Positions 8,322 to 17,053 of a stretch of 64,000 bases of DNA are shown piece after piece. The stretch comes from Caldithrix abyssi. Its GTDB lineage: Bacteria; Calditrichota; Calditrichia; Calditrichales; Calditrichaceae. The translations under genes were made by a program, and so were the position numbers. Position 1 is the stretch's first letter, and every line of letters begins with the position of its first letter. The stretch covers positions 1 through 64,000 of the forward strand of contig DRQG01000143.1 in the NCBI GenBank assembly GCA_011369465.1, in the 5' to 3' direction. Under the pieces are notes generated by a model, which did no database searches, was not told where the DNA came from, and saw only the letters and a list, made by a program, of their open reading frames with translations.

Positions 8322-9350
8322 TTAAATGGAACGCAGTTTTTGGGTGATCGCCCGGGCGGTGTATTCCACCAGCGGTATCACCAGCTCATAAGGCATACGC
8401 ATAGGGCCGATAACTCCCAACACACCGGCCGCATTGCCCATATAATAGGTAGAAGTTATAACACTGCAACTCTTTATTGGTTCCGGTTTATTTTCACTTC
8501 CGATCGTTACTTTGGTTCCCGGCGGGAAATCCCGTTCTTCCATCAGATGAATAACCACATTTTTATTTTCCAGTAAATCAACCAGCATGGAAAAACGATC
8601 GGCGTCCATAAACTCGGGCTTATTTACAATATTACTGGTTCCGTTCAAGGCGTAGTTTTCATAGCGACGGAAATCGAACAAACGATCGCTAAAATCCATA
8701 AACAGGCGCACCAGCCCGGTTTCGTCATTACGCAAATCCGCCACGAGATGACGGAAATGATCGCGAATTTGCATCAGCGTTCGACCCTGCAAACGCTGGT
8801 TTATCTTACGCACCACCGGATTAAGCCGCCGGCGGTCCAGCTTGTGACGAATTTCAATCAGGATCGACTTAACGTAACCATCCTGTACTTTGATAATTAC
8901 CATTAACTTATCGGAAGAAACCGGTACGATATCCATGCGCTCAAATACGCTCTGATACAGGCGCGGTGTCACAATGATTCCCAGTTGATTGGAAAGGGAA
9001 GCCAAAACGCGCGCCAACTTGCCCATCAGCAAATCCACATCGCCGTCATAACTTTCGATCGCTTTGCGTATCGGTTTTTCCTTGCCGGGAAGAACCTTGC
9101 TTTTTTGCATCAGTTCATCCACATAAAAACGATAGCCGTTGCCTGTCGGAATGCGCCCCGCCGAAGTATGCGGATGGGTTAAATATCCCTTTTCCTCCAG
9201 TGAGGCCATAATCCGGCGAATCGAGGCCGACTTTAAACCGGTTGTACCCAGGTTCGCTATTTGGGCCGAGCCGATCGGTTTGGCGGTATCGATGTACTGA
9301 CGGATGACCGATCTTAAAATGATTTTTTCGCGATCATTTATTTCTTGCAT
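8322..9350 (-). CDS. hrcA: Heat-inducible transcription repressor HrcA
   Basis: A 342-residue HrcA. The N-terminal winged helix has I-N-D-R-E-K-I-I-L-R-S-V and P-I-G-S-A-Q-I, with the recognition segment S-A-S-I-R-R-I-M-A-S-L-E-E-K-G-Y-L and H-P-H-T-S-A-G-R-I-P. A GAF-like core and C-terminal G-V-L-G-V-I-G-P-M-R-M-P-Y follow. HrcA represses chaperone genes by binding CIRCE elements and is kept active by GroEL. No CIRCE-like inverted repeat was found upstream of this gene or elsewhere in the window. The ATG at 9350 is chosen; a TTG at 9368 would add six residues. Confidence 0.95.
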   Translation of the reverse strand: MQEINDREKIILRSVIRQYIDTAKPIGSAQIANLGTTGLKSASIRRIMASLEEKGYLTHPHTSAGRIPTGNGYRFYVDELMQKSKVLPGKEKPIRKAIESYDGDVDLLMGKLARVLASLSNQLGIIVTPRLYQSVFERMDIVPVSSDKLMVIIKVQDGYVKSILIEIRHKLDRRRLNPVVRKINQRLQGRTLMQIRDHFRHLVADLRNDETGLVRLFMDFSDRLFDFRRYENYALNGTSNIVNKPEFMDADRFSMLVDLLENKNVVIHLMEERDFPPGTKVTIGSENKPEPIKSCSVITSTYYMGNAAGVLGVIGPMRMPYELVIPLVEYTARAITQKLRSI

Positions 9351-9479
9351 TTTACCATACCATTTCAATCAAAGCCTGCAATATAACCGATGAGGGTTAC
9401 ACCTGTCAAGTTAGATAATTTGACGCGGTTAAAGTTACATAGGCGCCTGTAGAAGCAAAAGGGGAAAAATGGTTGTTTT

Positions 9480-10340
9480 TTATATATTTCGTAAATAGCG
9501 TGAAACACTCAGCCTGCTGGCCAACATACCGATCAGAATACCCGCGACAACCAAAACCACATATATTTCCACCGAATGAAAAAGATGAGGAAGAAGAATC
9601 CGCCGCGTTAATTTAACCGCTCCATAGAGCAGGGCCCCGGCCAGCAAACCGCCGATCAGTCCCTGAATTAACCCTTCCACAATAAACGGCCTGCGGATAA
9701 AGGATCGGGTTGCTCCCACTAACTTCATTATCTCTATGGTATCGCGGCGGGCGAAAATGGTCAGACGAATGGTATTATACAATAAAATAATGGAAATGGT
9801 TATCAGTACCAGCCCGATGATTACCGCCGCCAGATAAATAAGTGAAATATAGCGATCCACCAGCGCCATCAGTTCTTTTTGATATATCACTTCGCTAACG
9901 CCGGCAATGCCCTGTATGGCGGCGGAAACCTTAGCCACCCGTTCACCGGTTCGGTAGCCTTTTTTCAGAGTAACCGTGCAGGAAAGGGGCAGAGGATTGT
10001 AATCCAAAACTTCATAAATATCGCGGCCAAATTCTTTTTTGAACCGAAGAGCCGCTTTTTCTTTGGTGATATAGTTGACCTGATCGACTCCGCGAACTGA
10101 TTGTATTTTTTGCGCGATTTGCCTACCTTCGCTTTCCGTCAAATCGTTATCTAAAAAAACCTCCAGCTCAATTTTTTTCCGAAAGTCACCGATCCAGCGT
10201 TCCACATTAAGCGAGAGCACCAGAAAGACGCCCACCAGCAACAGCGCGAAAGCCAATGAAGAAATGGTGATGGTTGTAGCCAGGCGCGCCCGTTTAAAAC
10301 CTTTTAGTCCTTCCTTTATCGAGAATCCGATCCTGCTCAT
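9480..10340 (-). CDS. ftsX: Cell division ABC transporter permease FtsX
   Basis: A 286-residue integral membrane protein with the FtsX layout: a cytoplasmic N-terminus, TM1 at about 20-45 (L-A-F-A-L-L-L-V-G-V-F-L), and a periplasmic domain of about 120 residues with D-N-D-L-T-E-S-E-G. Three further membrane segments follow at about 165-195, 222-242 and 258-278. With FtsE it couples divisome assembly to activation of cell-wall hydrolases in the periplasm. It overlaps ftsE by four bases, which indicates translational coupling. hrcA begins 129 bases downstream and is probably separately expressed. Confidence 0.93.
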   Translation of the reverse strand: MSRIGFSIKEGLKGFKRARLATTITISSLAFALLLVGVFLVLSLNVERWIGDFRKKIELEVFLDNDLTESEGRQIAQKIQSVRGVDQVNYITKEKAALRFKKEFGRDIYEVLDYNPLPLSCTVTLKKGYRTGERVAKVSAAIQGIAGVSEVIYQKELMALVDRYISLIYLAAVIIGLVLITISIILLYNTIRLTIFARRDTIEIMKLVGATRSFIRRPFIVEGLIQGLIGGLLAGALLYGAVKLTRRILLPHLFHSVEIYVVLVVAGILIGMLASRLSVSRYLRNI

Positions 10341-10990
10341 CCCTGCTGCAGCTCCCCTTCTTTAATGGAAATGACGCGGTGAGGGAATTGCCTGATCAGC
10401 GTATTGTTATGGGTAGCCATCAACACCGCTGTCCCCTGTTTGTTGATTTTTTCCAGAATGTACATAATTTCCGTAGCGGTTTGATCATCCAGGTTGCCGG
10501 TGGGCTCGTCCGCCAAAACAATAAACGGTTCATTTACAATGGCGCGGGCAATGGCCACTCTTTGCTTTTCTCCGCCGGAAAGTTCCTCGGGTAAATGATT
10601 CCGTTTATGGCTGAGGCCCACTTCAGCCAAGACCCGCAGAACCCGTCGTTTAATTTCGCTGTTTTTGGCTCCGATCACCCGTAAGGCAAAAGCCACATTT
10701 TCAAAAACATTACGGTCGTTCAACAAATTGAAATCCTGAAAAACCACGCCGACCTTGCGGCGCAGATAGGGTATCTCTTTGGGCTTAATCTTGACCGAGC
10801 TGTAGTTTTCCACGATAATCGTCCCTTCTATGGGAAAAACATCCATATAAATGGCCCGTAAAACGGTCGATTTGCCTGCGCCGCTGGGGCCGATTAAATA
10901 GGCGAATTCTCCCCGCACCAATCTGAAAGAAATATCACTCAGAATCAGGCGTTGATCAATGGATATTTTTACATTGTAGAATTCTATCAT
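10337..10990 (-). CDS. ftsE: Cell division ATP-binding protein FtsE
   Basis: A 217-residue ABC ATPase. Walker A is G-P-S-G-A-G-K-S-T, the Q-loop V-V-F-Q-D-F-N-L-L follows, the signature is [14 protein letters not shown], and Walker B is [12 protein letters not shown]. The H-loop is A-T-H-N-N. All catalytic motifs are intact, and the short length is that of FtsE rather than a general transporter. It forms the membrane complex with FtsX, encoded immediately downstream with a 4-base overlap. It is the first gene of this minus-strand run, so its promoter should lie in 10991-11200. Confidence 0.95.
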   Translation of the reverse strand: MIEFYNVKISIDQRLILSDISFRLVRGEFAYLIGPSGAGKSTVLRAIYMDVFPIEGTIIVENYSSVKIKPKEIPYLRRKVGVVFQDFNLLNDRNVFENVAFALRVIGAKNSEIKRRVLRVLAEVGLSHKRNHLPEELSGGEKQRVAIARAIVNEPFIVLADEPTGNLDDQTATEIMYILEKINKQGTAVLMATHNNTLIRQFPHRVISIKEGELQQG

Positions 10991-11240
10991 CGTGTTTCGC
11001 GGTTTGTTTTGATACTTTTCTAAGTTAGCCGGAAATTAAGTTTATTCCAAATACAAAACAGGGTTTTTATTTTTCGGTTGTCCTGGTAAAACTATGGGCA
11101 TTTATTTCATTCATTATACTTACAATAGTTGATAAATCACAATTTTTAGGCATAGAAATCAATTTTAAATCTCATACTCAATTTTATCAGCTTATTTTTA
11201 CTCTTTTTTAATTGTCACCGTTCAGGTTAAGGGAGTAAAG

Positions 11241-11442
11241 AAATCCTGTAAGGATTTTTGCTCATAGCCCCGTCATTTATGGCGGGGAAAGCAAATCCAA
11301 ACAATCCGGAATGTCCCGAATGGGACATTTGGTTTCCAATTTTAGTAGCGCATCATCCGTCCCTTACGGGACTAAAATCTATCGTAACTATCTTTTCCCA
11401 TCGATGAATCGATGGGCTATGGGCATATTCCCCTTCGGGGAA
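11241..11442. repeat. Array of six short stem-loops in a 558-base gene-free region
   Basis: The 10991-11548 gap has no convincing gene. It carries six hairpins in about 200 bases: AAATCC/GGATTT (11241-11257), CCCCGTCAT/ATGGCGGGG (11268-11287), AATGTCCC/GGGACATT (11310-11329), GTCCC/GGGAC (11359-11372) flanked by TTTTAGT (11340-11346) and ACTAAAA (11371-11377), CCCATCGAT/ATCGATGGG (11397-11416), and TTCCCC/GGGGAA (11428-11442). The array resembles REP-type repeat clusters. It lacks the equal units and spacers of a CRISPR. No transposase is nearby. Confidence 0.65.
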
Positions 11443-11548
11443 CGTAAGTACCTACAGATTAAAGATTGTTTTGTCCTGCAATATGAACAATTTGATCTCT
11501 AAATTTTACCCATATATTTACCGGAAGACCCCTTTTTTCAATGTTAAT

Positions 11549-12472
11549 TTACAGAATAAAGGGGATTCGCCGCAGGCCGGGGATTGTTGTTAGCGCCAGT
11601 CTGGAAAAATTACTTTTACGGAACAAGCCCCAGAGAGAGAAAAAGGAAATATCCGGGTATCCGCATAAATAGACATTTTTCCACTGCGGATTGAATTTGT
11701 TTTTAAAGTGATACAGTCCCCGGGCGTTATAGGCGTAATTAAGCAGTCTGCCGGCCCGGTGAATTATTTGTTCCTTCATCTGCCAATGACTGCCAGCCGG
11801 CCTTATAAACGGCACTTCTCCGAGGCTCCAGCAGCCAAAGCCCTCTTTTTTCAGTTGCATAAATATATGCTCGATCAGCGCTTCCATTATGCCCGGCGGA
11901 GCGGCCCTGTGGCGAACCAGTAATTCCGTCTGAATTTTATCGTGTGCCGCACGGGATACGGTGATAGCCCCTTTCCAGGATCCGTCCGGAAATTCGAATA
12001 CAAAACAGCGGTCGTCCGGTTCAAACTCCAGGCGGAAGAGATGGCGAAGCTGCGGCTTGAAACCGTGCGGGCTTTCCCAGCGCAGTTTATTTATACGGGC
12101 CTGGGCCAAAGTCGTGTATTGAATTTCCCGCACGCGGCCTTTTTTCTTTCCGCGGCGCACCAGTTCTTTAAGTGATTTCTTTTCGAAGTGGGACGAATGT
12201 AGATTCAACACCGCTTCCTGACCGATAAAAAGCTTTTTAAAATTAAAATGACACAATTTCTCAGCCAATTCATCGTTACAGCCGCGGATTACGACGCCTT
12301 TGGGTGAACGGTTCAGCACTGTCTCTATCAGTTCCTCGAGCGGTTCCTGTTCCGGAAGTTCGGCCAGGCTGAACCAGTGTATGCGTTTGTGTCCCAACCG
12401 CACCATTTCGAAATGGGGTTTGCGGATACGGGTAATTTTCCAACTGGCGGGTAAGGTATCCAATGACGTCAT
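11549..12472 (-). CDS. DUF2156 / phosphatidylglycerol lysyltransferase-type GNAT protein
   Basis: A soluble 307-residue protein matching the C-terminal catalytic domain of MprF-type aminoacyl-phosphatidylglycerol synthases (DUF2156, double GNAT fold). Recognisable segments are K-S-L-K-E-L-V-R-R-G-K-K-K-G, V-F-E-F-P-D-G-S-W-K-G-A, C-W-S-L-G-E-V-P-F and the hallmark Y-N-A-R-G-L-Y-H-F-K-N-K-F-N-P-Q-W. No N-terminal membrane flippase domain is present. It may use aminoacyl-tRNA or another acyl donor to modify lipids or peptides at the inner membrane, but the substrate is not known. The gene stands alone between the hairpin array and the HepT/MntA pair. Confidence 0.75.
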   Translation of the reverse strand: MTSLDTLPASWKITRIRKPHFEMVRLGHKRIHWFSLAELPEQEPLEELIETVLNRSPKGVVIRGCNDELAEKLCHFNFKKLFIGQEAVLNLHSSHFEKKSLKELVRRGKKKGRVREIQYTTLAQARINKLRWESPHGFKPQLRHLFRLEFEPDDRCFVFEFPDGSWKGAITVSRAAHDKIQTELLVRHRAAPPGIMEALIEHIFMQLKKEGFGCWSLGEVPFIRPAGSHWQMKEQIIHRAGRLLNYAYNARGLYHFKNKFNPQWKNVYLCGYPDISFFSLWGLFRKSNFSRLALTTIPGLRRIPFIL

Positions 12473-12613
12473 TATTTTATTTTGGTTGTGTATTGGGATG
12501 CGGTTAAAGTGCCGTTACATGCCTCGGATACTTCCATAACGCCGATTTATCTCCCGTATGTAACGGTCAAGCTTGAACCACGGTTTATGCACCACCACGT
12601 TGTTATTTAAAGC

Positions 12614-12967
12614 TTAATTTGAATAATCTGAAACAAGATTGTTTATATCTTCTTCTAACTTTAAAATATCTTCCGTAGCGGTATTCCAAACTACCTGGGT
12701 ATCTACACCAAAATAATCGTGAATTAATTTATCACGCATCCCGGCCATAAAACGCCAAGGAATCCAAGAATAATTTTCTTCTACTTCTTTGGGAATTTTC
12801 TTTGAAGCTTCACCGATAATCTCTAATGCTCTGATTACTGCATATTGGGTCTTTATATCTTCTTGAAAGGCAGGATAATCTATATCTTTGAGAAAACTCT
12901 TTATATTAACAATTGCATCCAATATATCATTTAAATAATCGATTATTATTCTATCTTTTTCTCTCAT
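12614..12967 (-). CDS. hepT: HepT-like HEPN ribonuclease toxin (DUF86)
   Basis: A 117-residue HEPN-domain protein of the DUF86/HepT family. The catalytic R-x4-H-x-Y motif is complete at 78-85 (Arg78, His83, Tyr85). In characterised systems this motif cuts RNA, and the Tyr is modified with AMP by the partner MntA, which neutralises the toxin. It overlaps the mntA stop by four bases, with mntA upstream. The base composition is AT-richer than the flanking genes, which fits a mobile toxin-antitoxin module. Confidence 0.9.
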   Translation of the reverse strand: MREKDRIIIDYLNDILDAIVNIKSFLKDIDYPAFQEDIKTQYAVIRALEIIGEASKKIPKEVEENYSWIPWRFMAGMRDKLIHDYFGVDTQVVWNTATEDILKLEEDINNLVSDYSN

Positions 12968-13263
12968 AATATAGATTGAGCTTCAGATAATATTCTTTTT
13001 CCAATATTTGGCTTTAATGAACTTTTCATAACCAAATCAACTTTTACGCCAAGAATTTTGCTTAAATAATCTTCCAATTCAATAAACTTAAATAGAGATG
13101 GCGCTTTTGAAAATGAAACCAAAATATCTAAATCACTGTTGGTATTTTCTTCATGACGAACAAATGAGCCGAATACCTCAAGGGTTATCACATTATATCG
13201 TGACTTAATCTCAGGCAACTCTGTCTGTAATTTGGCGACAATATTTTCAAGTTTCTTCTTCAT
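12964..13263 (-). CDS. mntA: MntA-like minimal nucleotidyltransferase antitoxin
   Basis: A 99-residue minimal nucleotidyltransferase. The catalytic signature G-S-F-V-R (32-36) followed by S-D-L-D-I-L-V (43-49) supplies the metal-binding Asp pair. The C-terminal half has V-K-V-D-L-V-M with the third acidic residue. In type VII systems MntA transfers AMP to the HepT tyrosine. It is first of the two-gene unit and is translationally coupled to hepT. No other defence genes lie next to it. Confidence 0.9.
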   Translation of the reverse strand: MKKKLENIVAKLQTELPEIKSRYNVITLEVFGSFVRHEENTNSDLDILVSFSKAPSLFKFIELEDYLSKILGVKVDLVMKSSLKPNIGKRILSEAQSIL

Positions 13264-13474
13264 ATTTCAAAAATGCTAAAATATCTTTGCAATTGCAAGT
13301 TTTATACAGGTGCATATCTATGGTTATATAAATCTCCACCGGATAAGTTACCATTTTCATTTTCCGTTGAAAAGAGTTCCCCCAAAAAAGCCCGTAATAT
13401 AACTTCTAAAATCCTTGACATTAAATCCTTATCGTTCTATTTTTTAACAACCTAAAAAAGGCGGATCATTTAAA

Positions 13475-14776
13475 ATGAAAAAAATCTATTCGTTCATAAT
13501 CCTTTTTCTGCTCTTCCAGGTGGTTCAGGCTAATGTTATCCATCGTATCATTATTAACGGTGTGATTAATCCGGTTGCTACGGAATACATTACCAAATCC
13601 ATCGAGCGGGCCGAATCCGAAGATGCAGAAATGTTGATCATCCAAATGGATACGCCCGGCGGCTTGATGGAATCGATGCACCAAATCATGAAAGCGATTC
13701 AATCCTCAAAAGTTCCTATAGCGGTGTACGTGGCTCCCAGCGGTTCCCGCGCCGGTTCGGCGGGTGTTTTTATCACTTATGCAGCGCATATTGCCGCCAT
13801 GGCCCCGGCCACCAATATCGGTTCTGCCCATCCGGTGTTTGGTGGCGGAACGCCGGGCGGTATGCAGCCGGACAGCAGCAATCAGGAAACATTGATGGAA
13901 AAGGTAACCAATGACGCTGTGGCCAAGATAAAAGCCGTGGCTGTAAAACGGGGCCGTAACGCCGAATGGGCGGAAAAAGCCATCCGCGAAAGCGCCAATA
14001 TCACCGAAACGGAAGCGCTAAAACTGCACGTTATTGATTATGTTGTACCTACAGTGGATTCTCTTCTGGCCGTTGTGGACGGCAAAGAAATTGAGCTGGA
14101 CAACGGCTCAAAAAAAGTGCTGCAAACCCGAAATAAGACCGTCATTACTTATGAAATGAGCTGGCGGCAGCGCTTGCTGGATACCATCACCAATCCCAAT
14201 ATCGCCTATATATTGATGATGCTGGGCATATACGGCCTGATGTTCGAACTGTACAACCCCGGCAGTATTCTGCCCGGCGTAGTTGGTGGCATCTGCTTGT
14301 TATTGGGGTTATACGCGCTGCAAACCCTGCCGGTCAATTACACTGGTCTTTTGCTGATCGTATTTGCCATCATTCTGTTTTTGTTGGAAATAAAAATACC
14401 CAGTTACGGATTACTGACCATCGGAGGCGTTGTGTCGTTAACTCTGGGAAGCATTATGCTGTTCGACAGTCCCCTGCCTTTCCTGCAGGTTTCCTGGCAG
14501 GTCATTTTAACCGTTGTTTTATTGAGCGTGCTGTTTTTCGTTTTTGCCATCGGTATGGCCATACGCATACACCGCACCAAACCCAAAACCGGAATAGAAG
14601 GCATGATCGGAGAAATCGGCGAGGTGTACAAACCGCTTAATCCGGCAGGAACGGTTAAGGTGCATGGCGAATACTGGAAGGCTACCAGCGACCGGCCGCT
14701 TAAAAAAGGGCAAAAGGTAAAGGTTGTCCGCGTAGATGAGAAAAGCCTGCGTATTCACGTGGAAGCCGTAGACTAG
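13475..14776 (+). CDS. NfeD family membrane-bound ClpP-class serine protease
   Basis: A 433-residue NfeD long-form protein. A signal peptide (about 1-19) is followed by a ClpP/SppA-like protease domain with M-D-T-P-G-G-L-M-E-S and the nucleophile region A-P-S-G-S-R-A-G-S-A-G. Several membrane segments span about 245-365, then a C-terminal soluble OB-fold NfeD domain with G-x-V-x-V and G-E-Y-W-K-A. Family members cleave stomatin-like proteins near their C-termini. The next gene, 64 bases downstream, encodes such a slipin, which is the classic STOPP pair and supports membrane quality control. Confidence 0.92.
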   Translation: MKKIYSFIILFLLFQVVQANVIHRIIINGVINPVATEYITKSIERAESEDAEMLIIQMDTPGGLMESMHQIMKAIQSSKVPIAVYVAPSGSRAGSAGVFITYAAHIAAMAPATNIGSAHPVFGGGTPGGMQPDSSNQETLMEKVTNDAVAKIKAVAVKRGRNAEWAEKAIRESANITETEALKLHVIDYVVPTVDSLLAVVDGKEIELDNGSKKVLQTRNKTVITYEMSWRQRLLDTITNPNIAYILMMLGIYGLMFELYNPGSILPGVVGGICLLLGLYALQTLPVNYTGLLLIVFAIILFLLEIKIPSYGLLTIGGVVSLTLGSIMLFDSPLPFLQVSWQVILTVVLLSVLFFVFAIGMAIRIHRTKPKTGIEGMIGEIGEVYKPLNPAGTVKVHGEYWKATSDRPLKKGQKVKVVRVDEKSLRIHVEAVD

Positions 14777-14840
14777 TGAAATGAATTCATAAAAAAAACT
14801 TAGCGTTTAAAATTTTTCTCAATCTTAAAGGAGGTTGATT

Positions 14841-15614
14841 ATGCCTTATTATACAACCCTTGTTGTTTTTGGTATTCTTATTCTTGCCAGTGCCATACGA
14901 ATACTTAAAGAGTATGAACGCGGCGTCGTGTTCCGTTTGGGACGCCTGGTCGGGGCCAAAGGCCCGGGAATCATATTTTTGATTCCTTTGGTGGATAAAA
15001 TGGTCAAAGTTAGTTTGCGTACCGTGGTAATGGATGTGCCTCCGCAGGATGTAATTACCAAAGATAATGTTTCCGTACAGGTAAATGCGGTGCTTTATTT
15101 CCGCGTACTTGACCCCGCCAGAAGCGTGGTGGAAGTCGAAAATTTTCTTTTCGCCACCTCTCAGTTGGCCCAGACCACTTTGCGTAGTGTGGTTGGTCAG
15201 GTAGAGCTGGATGAGCTGCTGATGGAGCGTGATAAAATTAATGCCCGTCTGCAGGAAATCATCGACAGCCATTCCGATCCCTGGGGCATCAAGGTTTCCA
15301 TGGTGGAAGTAAAACACATCGATCTTCCGGAAGAGATGAAACGGGCTATGGCCAAACAAGCCGAGGCCGAGCGTGAACGCCGGGCCAAGATTATCGCCGC
15401 CGACGGTGAATTCCAAGCCTCGCATCAGTTAACCGAAGCGGCGAAGATCATCGATGCCAATCCATCGGCATTGCAACTGCGCTTTCTGCAGACCTTGGTG
15501 GAAATTGCCGCGGAAAAGAATTCCACCACTATTTTTCCGGTGCCCATCGATCTTTTTGAGCCCTTTATGACCCACATGCAAAAACGGGAAAAGACAAAAG
15601 AACAGGAAAAATAA
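14841..15614 (+). CDS. Slipin (stomatin/prohibitin SPFH-domain membrane protein)
   Basis: A 257-residue SPFH protein. A single N-terminal hydrophobic segment ([12 protein letters not shown]) is followed by the SPFH core with [12 protein letters not shown] and [19 protein letters not shown]-terminal coiled coil is rich in [11 protein letters not shown]. The ATG at 14841 lies behind a perfect AAAGGAGG at 14827-14834; an upstream TTG at 14835 overlaps that site and is rejected. Slipins form oligomeric membrane microdomain scaffolds. It is the likely substrate or partner of the upstream NfeD protease. Confidence 0.94.
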   Translation: MPYYTTLVVFGILILASAIRILKEYERGVVFRLGRLVGAKGPGIIFLIPLVDKMVKVSLRTVVMDVPPQDVITKDNVSVQVNAVLYFRVLDPARSVVEVENFLFATSQLAQTTLRSVVGQVELDELLMERDKINARLQEIIDSHSDPWGIKVSMVEVKHIDLPEEMKRAMAKQAEAERERRAKIIAADGEFQASHQLTEAAKIIDANPSALQLRFLQTLVEIAAEKNSTTIFPVPIDLFEPFMTHMQKREKTKEQEK

Positions 15615-15683
15615 AATCCAGGGGCTTATTGCTACGGCATGTAAGAGAACGATTCACGTTCTTAAGTTAGAGCGACCCTGCAT

Positions 15684-15932
15684 GTCACCCTTCGATCCCG
15701 ACGCGTCGAGACTCAGGGTGACATTTTAGCGTCATAGTGAGCTTGTCCGCTTCAGCGGGCAAAGTCGAACTATGACGCGGGCGTGTGATTGAGCCGGTAG
15801 TGATCGGAACCCCGTGTCATCCTTCGACCCCGACAAGTCGGGGCTCAGGGTGACACTCGATAAGCGCGACATGACAATTTAGCGTCATGGTGAGCAGTCC
15901 CGCTACCGGCGGGACGTGTCGAACCAGGACGC
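15684..15932. repeat. Cluster of four palindromic repeats (GTCACCC and GCGTCAT types)
   Basis: Two repeat types alternate. GTCACCCT/AGGGTGAC arms close 15684-15722, and a relative GTGTCATCCT/AGGGTGACAC closes 15814-15856 with inner CCCCGAC/GTCGGGG. GCGTCATAGT/ACTATGACGC arms close 15729-15778, and GCGTCATGGT/ACCAGGACGC close 15882-15932. The same types recur at 25664-25848. The 15615-16186 stretch has no gene besides these palindromes and the following hairpin. Confidence 0.75.
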
Positions 15933-15991
15933 GGCTTGCCCGGTGTTTAAAGGTGTTTTCACAACGTTTCTGTTACTTCGGCCTGTAAGAG

Positions 15992-16024
15992 AACGATTCC
16001 ATCGTTTGGAACGATGGAATCGTT
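15992..16024. repeat. Perfect 15-bp hairpin repeat, GATTCCATC family
   Basis: AACGATTCCATCGTT is followed by TGG and its exact reverse complement. A second copy at 33524-33552 keeps the loop TGG and changes the innermost pairs from GTT/AAC to GCT/AGC, a compensatory change. The outer core CGATTCCATC also forms the ends of the 26705-26952 element. It may be a REP-type repeat or a structured RNA; no T-run follows to make it a classic terminator. Confidence 0.75.
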
Positions 16025-16186
16025 AACATTTTAAATGACAGGTGCTTTGTCATTCAGACCGCGAATTATCTGGAGAAAAATCTTTCAATCCAAAACACCC
16101 TGTGCTAATTTAAAGAAGAGTTTAGGGGGAAATTTCCAAATTTTGAAACTATGCTGAAGATGTAAATCTCATTTTGGAAAAATGTA

Positions 16187-17053
16187 ATGTATCGTAAAAC
16201 CCTTATCATCAGTTCTCTGCTCGGCGCTCTTTTTCTTTCTTCCTGCAGCCTGCAAACATTGGCCATCCGGCAGATGGAACCCATCTTTCAAAACAGCGCC
16301 GACGCCCTGTTTGCCGAGAGTGATTACGAACTGGCCAAACAGGCCCTGCCCGCCAATCTGAAACTGATCGAAGGACTGTTGCAAAGCGAACCGGATAACG
16401 AACGTTTTCTGCTATTGGCCGCGCAGGGTTACGCCGGCTACGCCATGGGTTTTTTGGAGGATGAACAGCCGCAACGCGCGCGGGCGATCTATCTGCGGGC
16501 CCGAAATTACGCCTTGCGCGCCCTTCGCTTACACCAAAAAATAGACTGGCGGAAAACGCCCCTGTCGCAAATCGAAAAACAGCTTGCCCTATGCGATGAC
16601 GACGCCCTGCCCGCCCTGTTTTGGAGCGGCTTTTCCTGGGCGGGTTATATCAATCTTTCCTTAACCGACCCGCAGGCCATTGCCGAGCTGCCGCGCGTGC
16701 AGGCTATGATGAAACGGGTGGAAGAGCTGGACGCCTCCTATTACCACGGCGCGGTATATCTTTTTAAGGGAACTATTTACGGTATGAAGCCCAAAATGCT
16801 GGGCGGTGATCCGGAAAGGGCTAAATTTTGGTTTGAGAAAAATCTGCAATTAACGCGGGGAAAGTTTTTGTTGACTTATATTTACCTGGCAAAATATTAT
16901 GCCGCCAACATTATGGACGAAACCCTGTTTGATGAATATATAAATAAAGTCCTGCAGTACGATACGCCGGATGAACCCGGCCTGGAATTGCTAAATGCCA
17001 TTGCCCGGCAAAAAGCCAAACGGTTACAGGCCATGAAAGATGAGTTGTTTTGA
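16187..17053 (+). CDS. TRAP transporter TatT component lipoprotein
   Basis: A 288-residue lipoprotein with a signal peptide ending in L-S-S-C (Cys20). The mature part is all-helical with TPR-like repeats and matches the TatT family (TRAP-associated T component, first described as Treponema pallidum Tp0956). Supporting segments are S-A-D-A-L-F-A-E-S-D, L-L-A-A-Q-G-Y-A-G-Y-A and G-G-D-P-E-R-A-K-F-W-F-E. TatT partners a TRAP solute-binding protein. The DctP-like gene here is 2.5 kb downstream, separated by an AT-rich outer-membrane protein gene whose TTG start overlaps this stop. Confidence 0.82.
   Translation: MYRKTLIISSLLGALFLSSCSLQTLAIRQMEPIFQNSADALFAESDYELAKQALPANLKLIEGLLQSEPDNERFLLLAAQGYAGYAMGFLEDEQPQRARAIYLRARNYALRALRLHQKIDWRKTPLSQIEKQLALCDDDALPALFWSGFSWAGYINLSLTDPQAIAELPRVQAMMKRVEELDASYYHGAVYLFKGTIYGMKPKMLGGDPERAKFWFEKNLQLTRGKFLLTYIYLAKYYAANIMDETLFDEYINKVLQYDTPDEPGLELLNAIARQKAKRLQAMKDELF

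Noticed and set aside
9351-9479. CIRCE operator for HrcA
   Set aside because: No TTAGCACTC-N9-GAGTGCTAA-like repeat is present here or before dnaJ or grpE.
11241-11442. CRISPR array
   Set aside because: The hairpins differ from each other and there are no equal spacers or cas genes.
11311-11502. Short plus-strand open frame in the ftsE upstream gap
   Set aside because: It translates the hairpin array, has no ribosome site and no protein-like composition.
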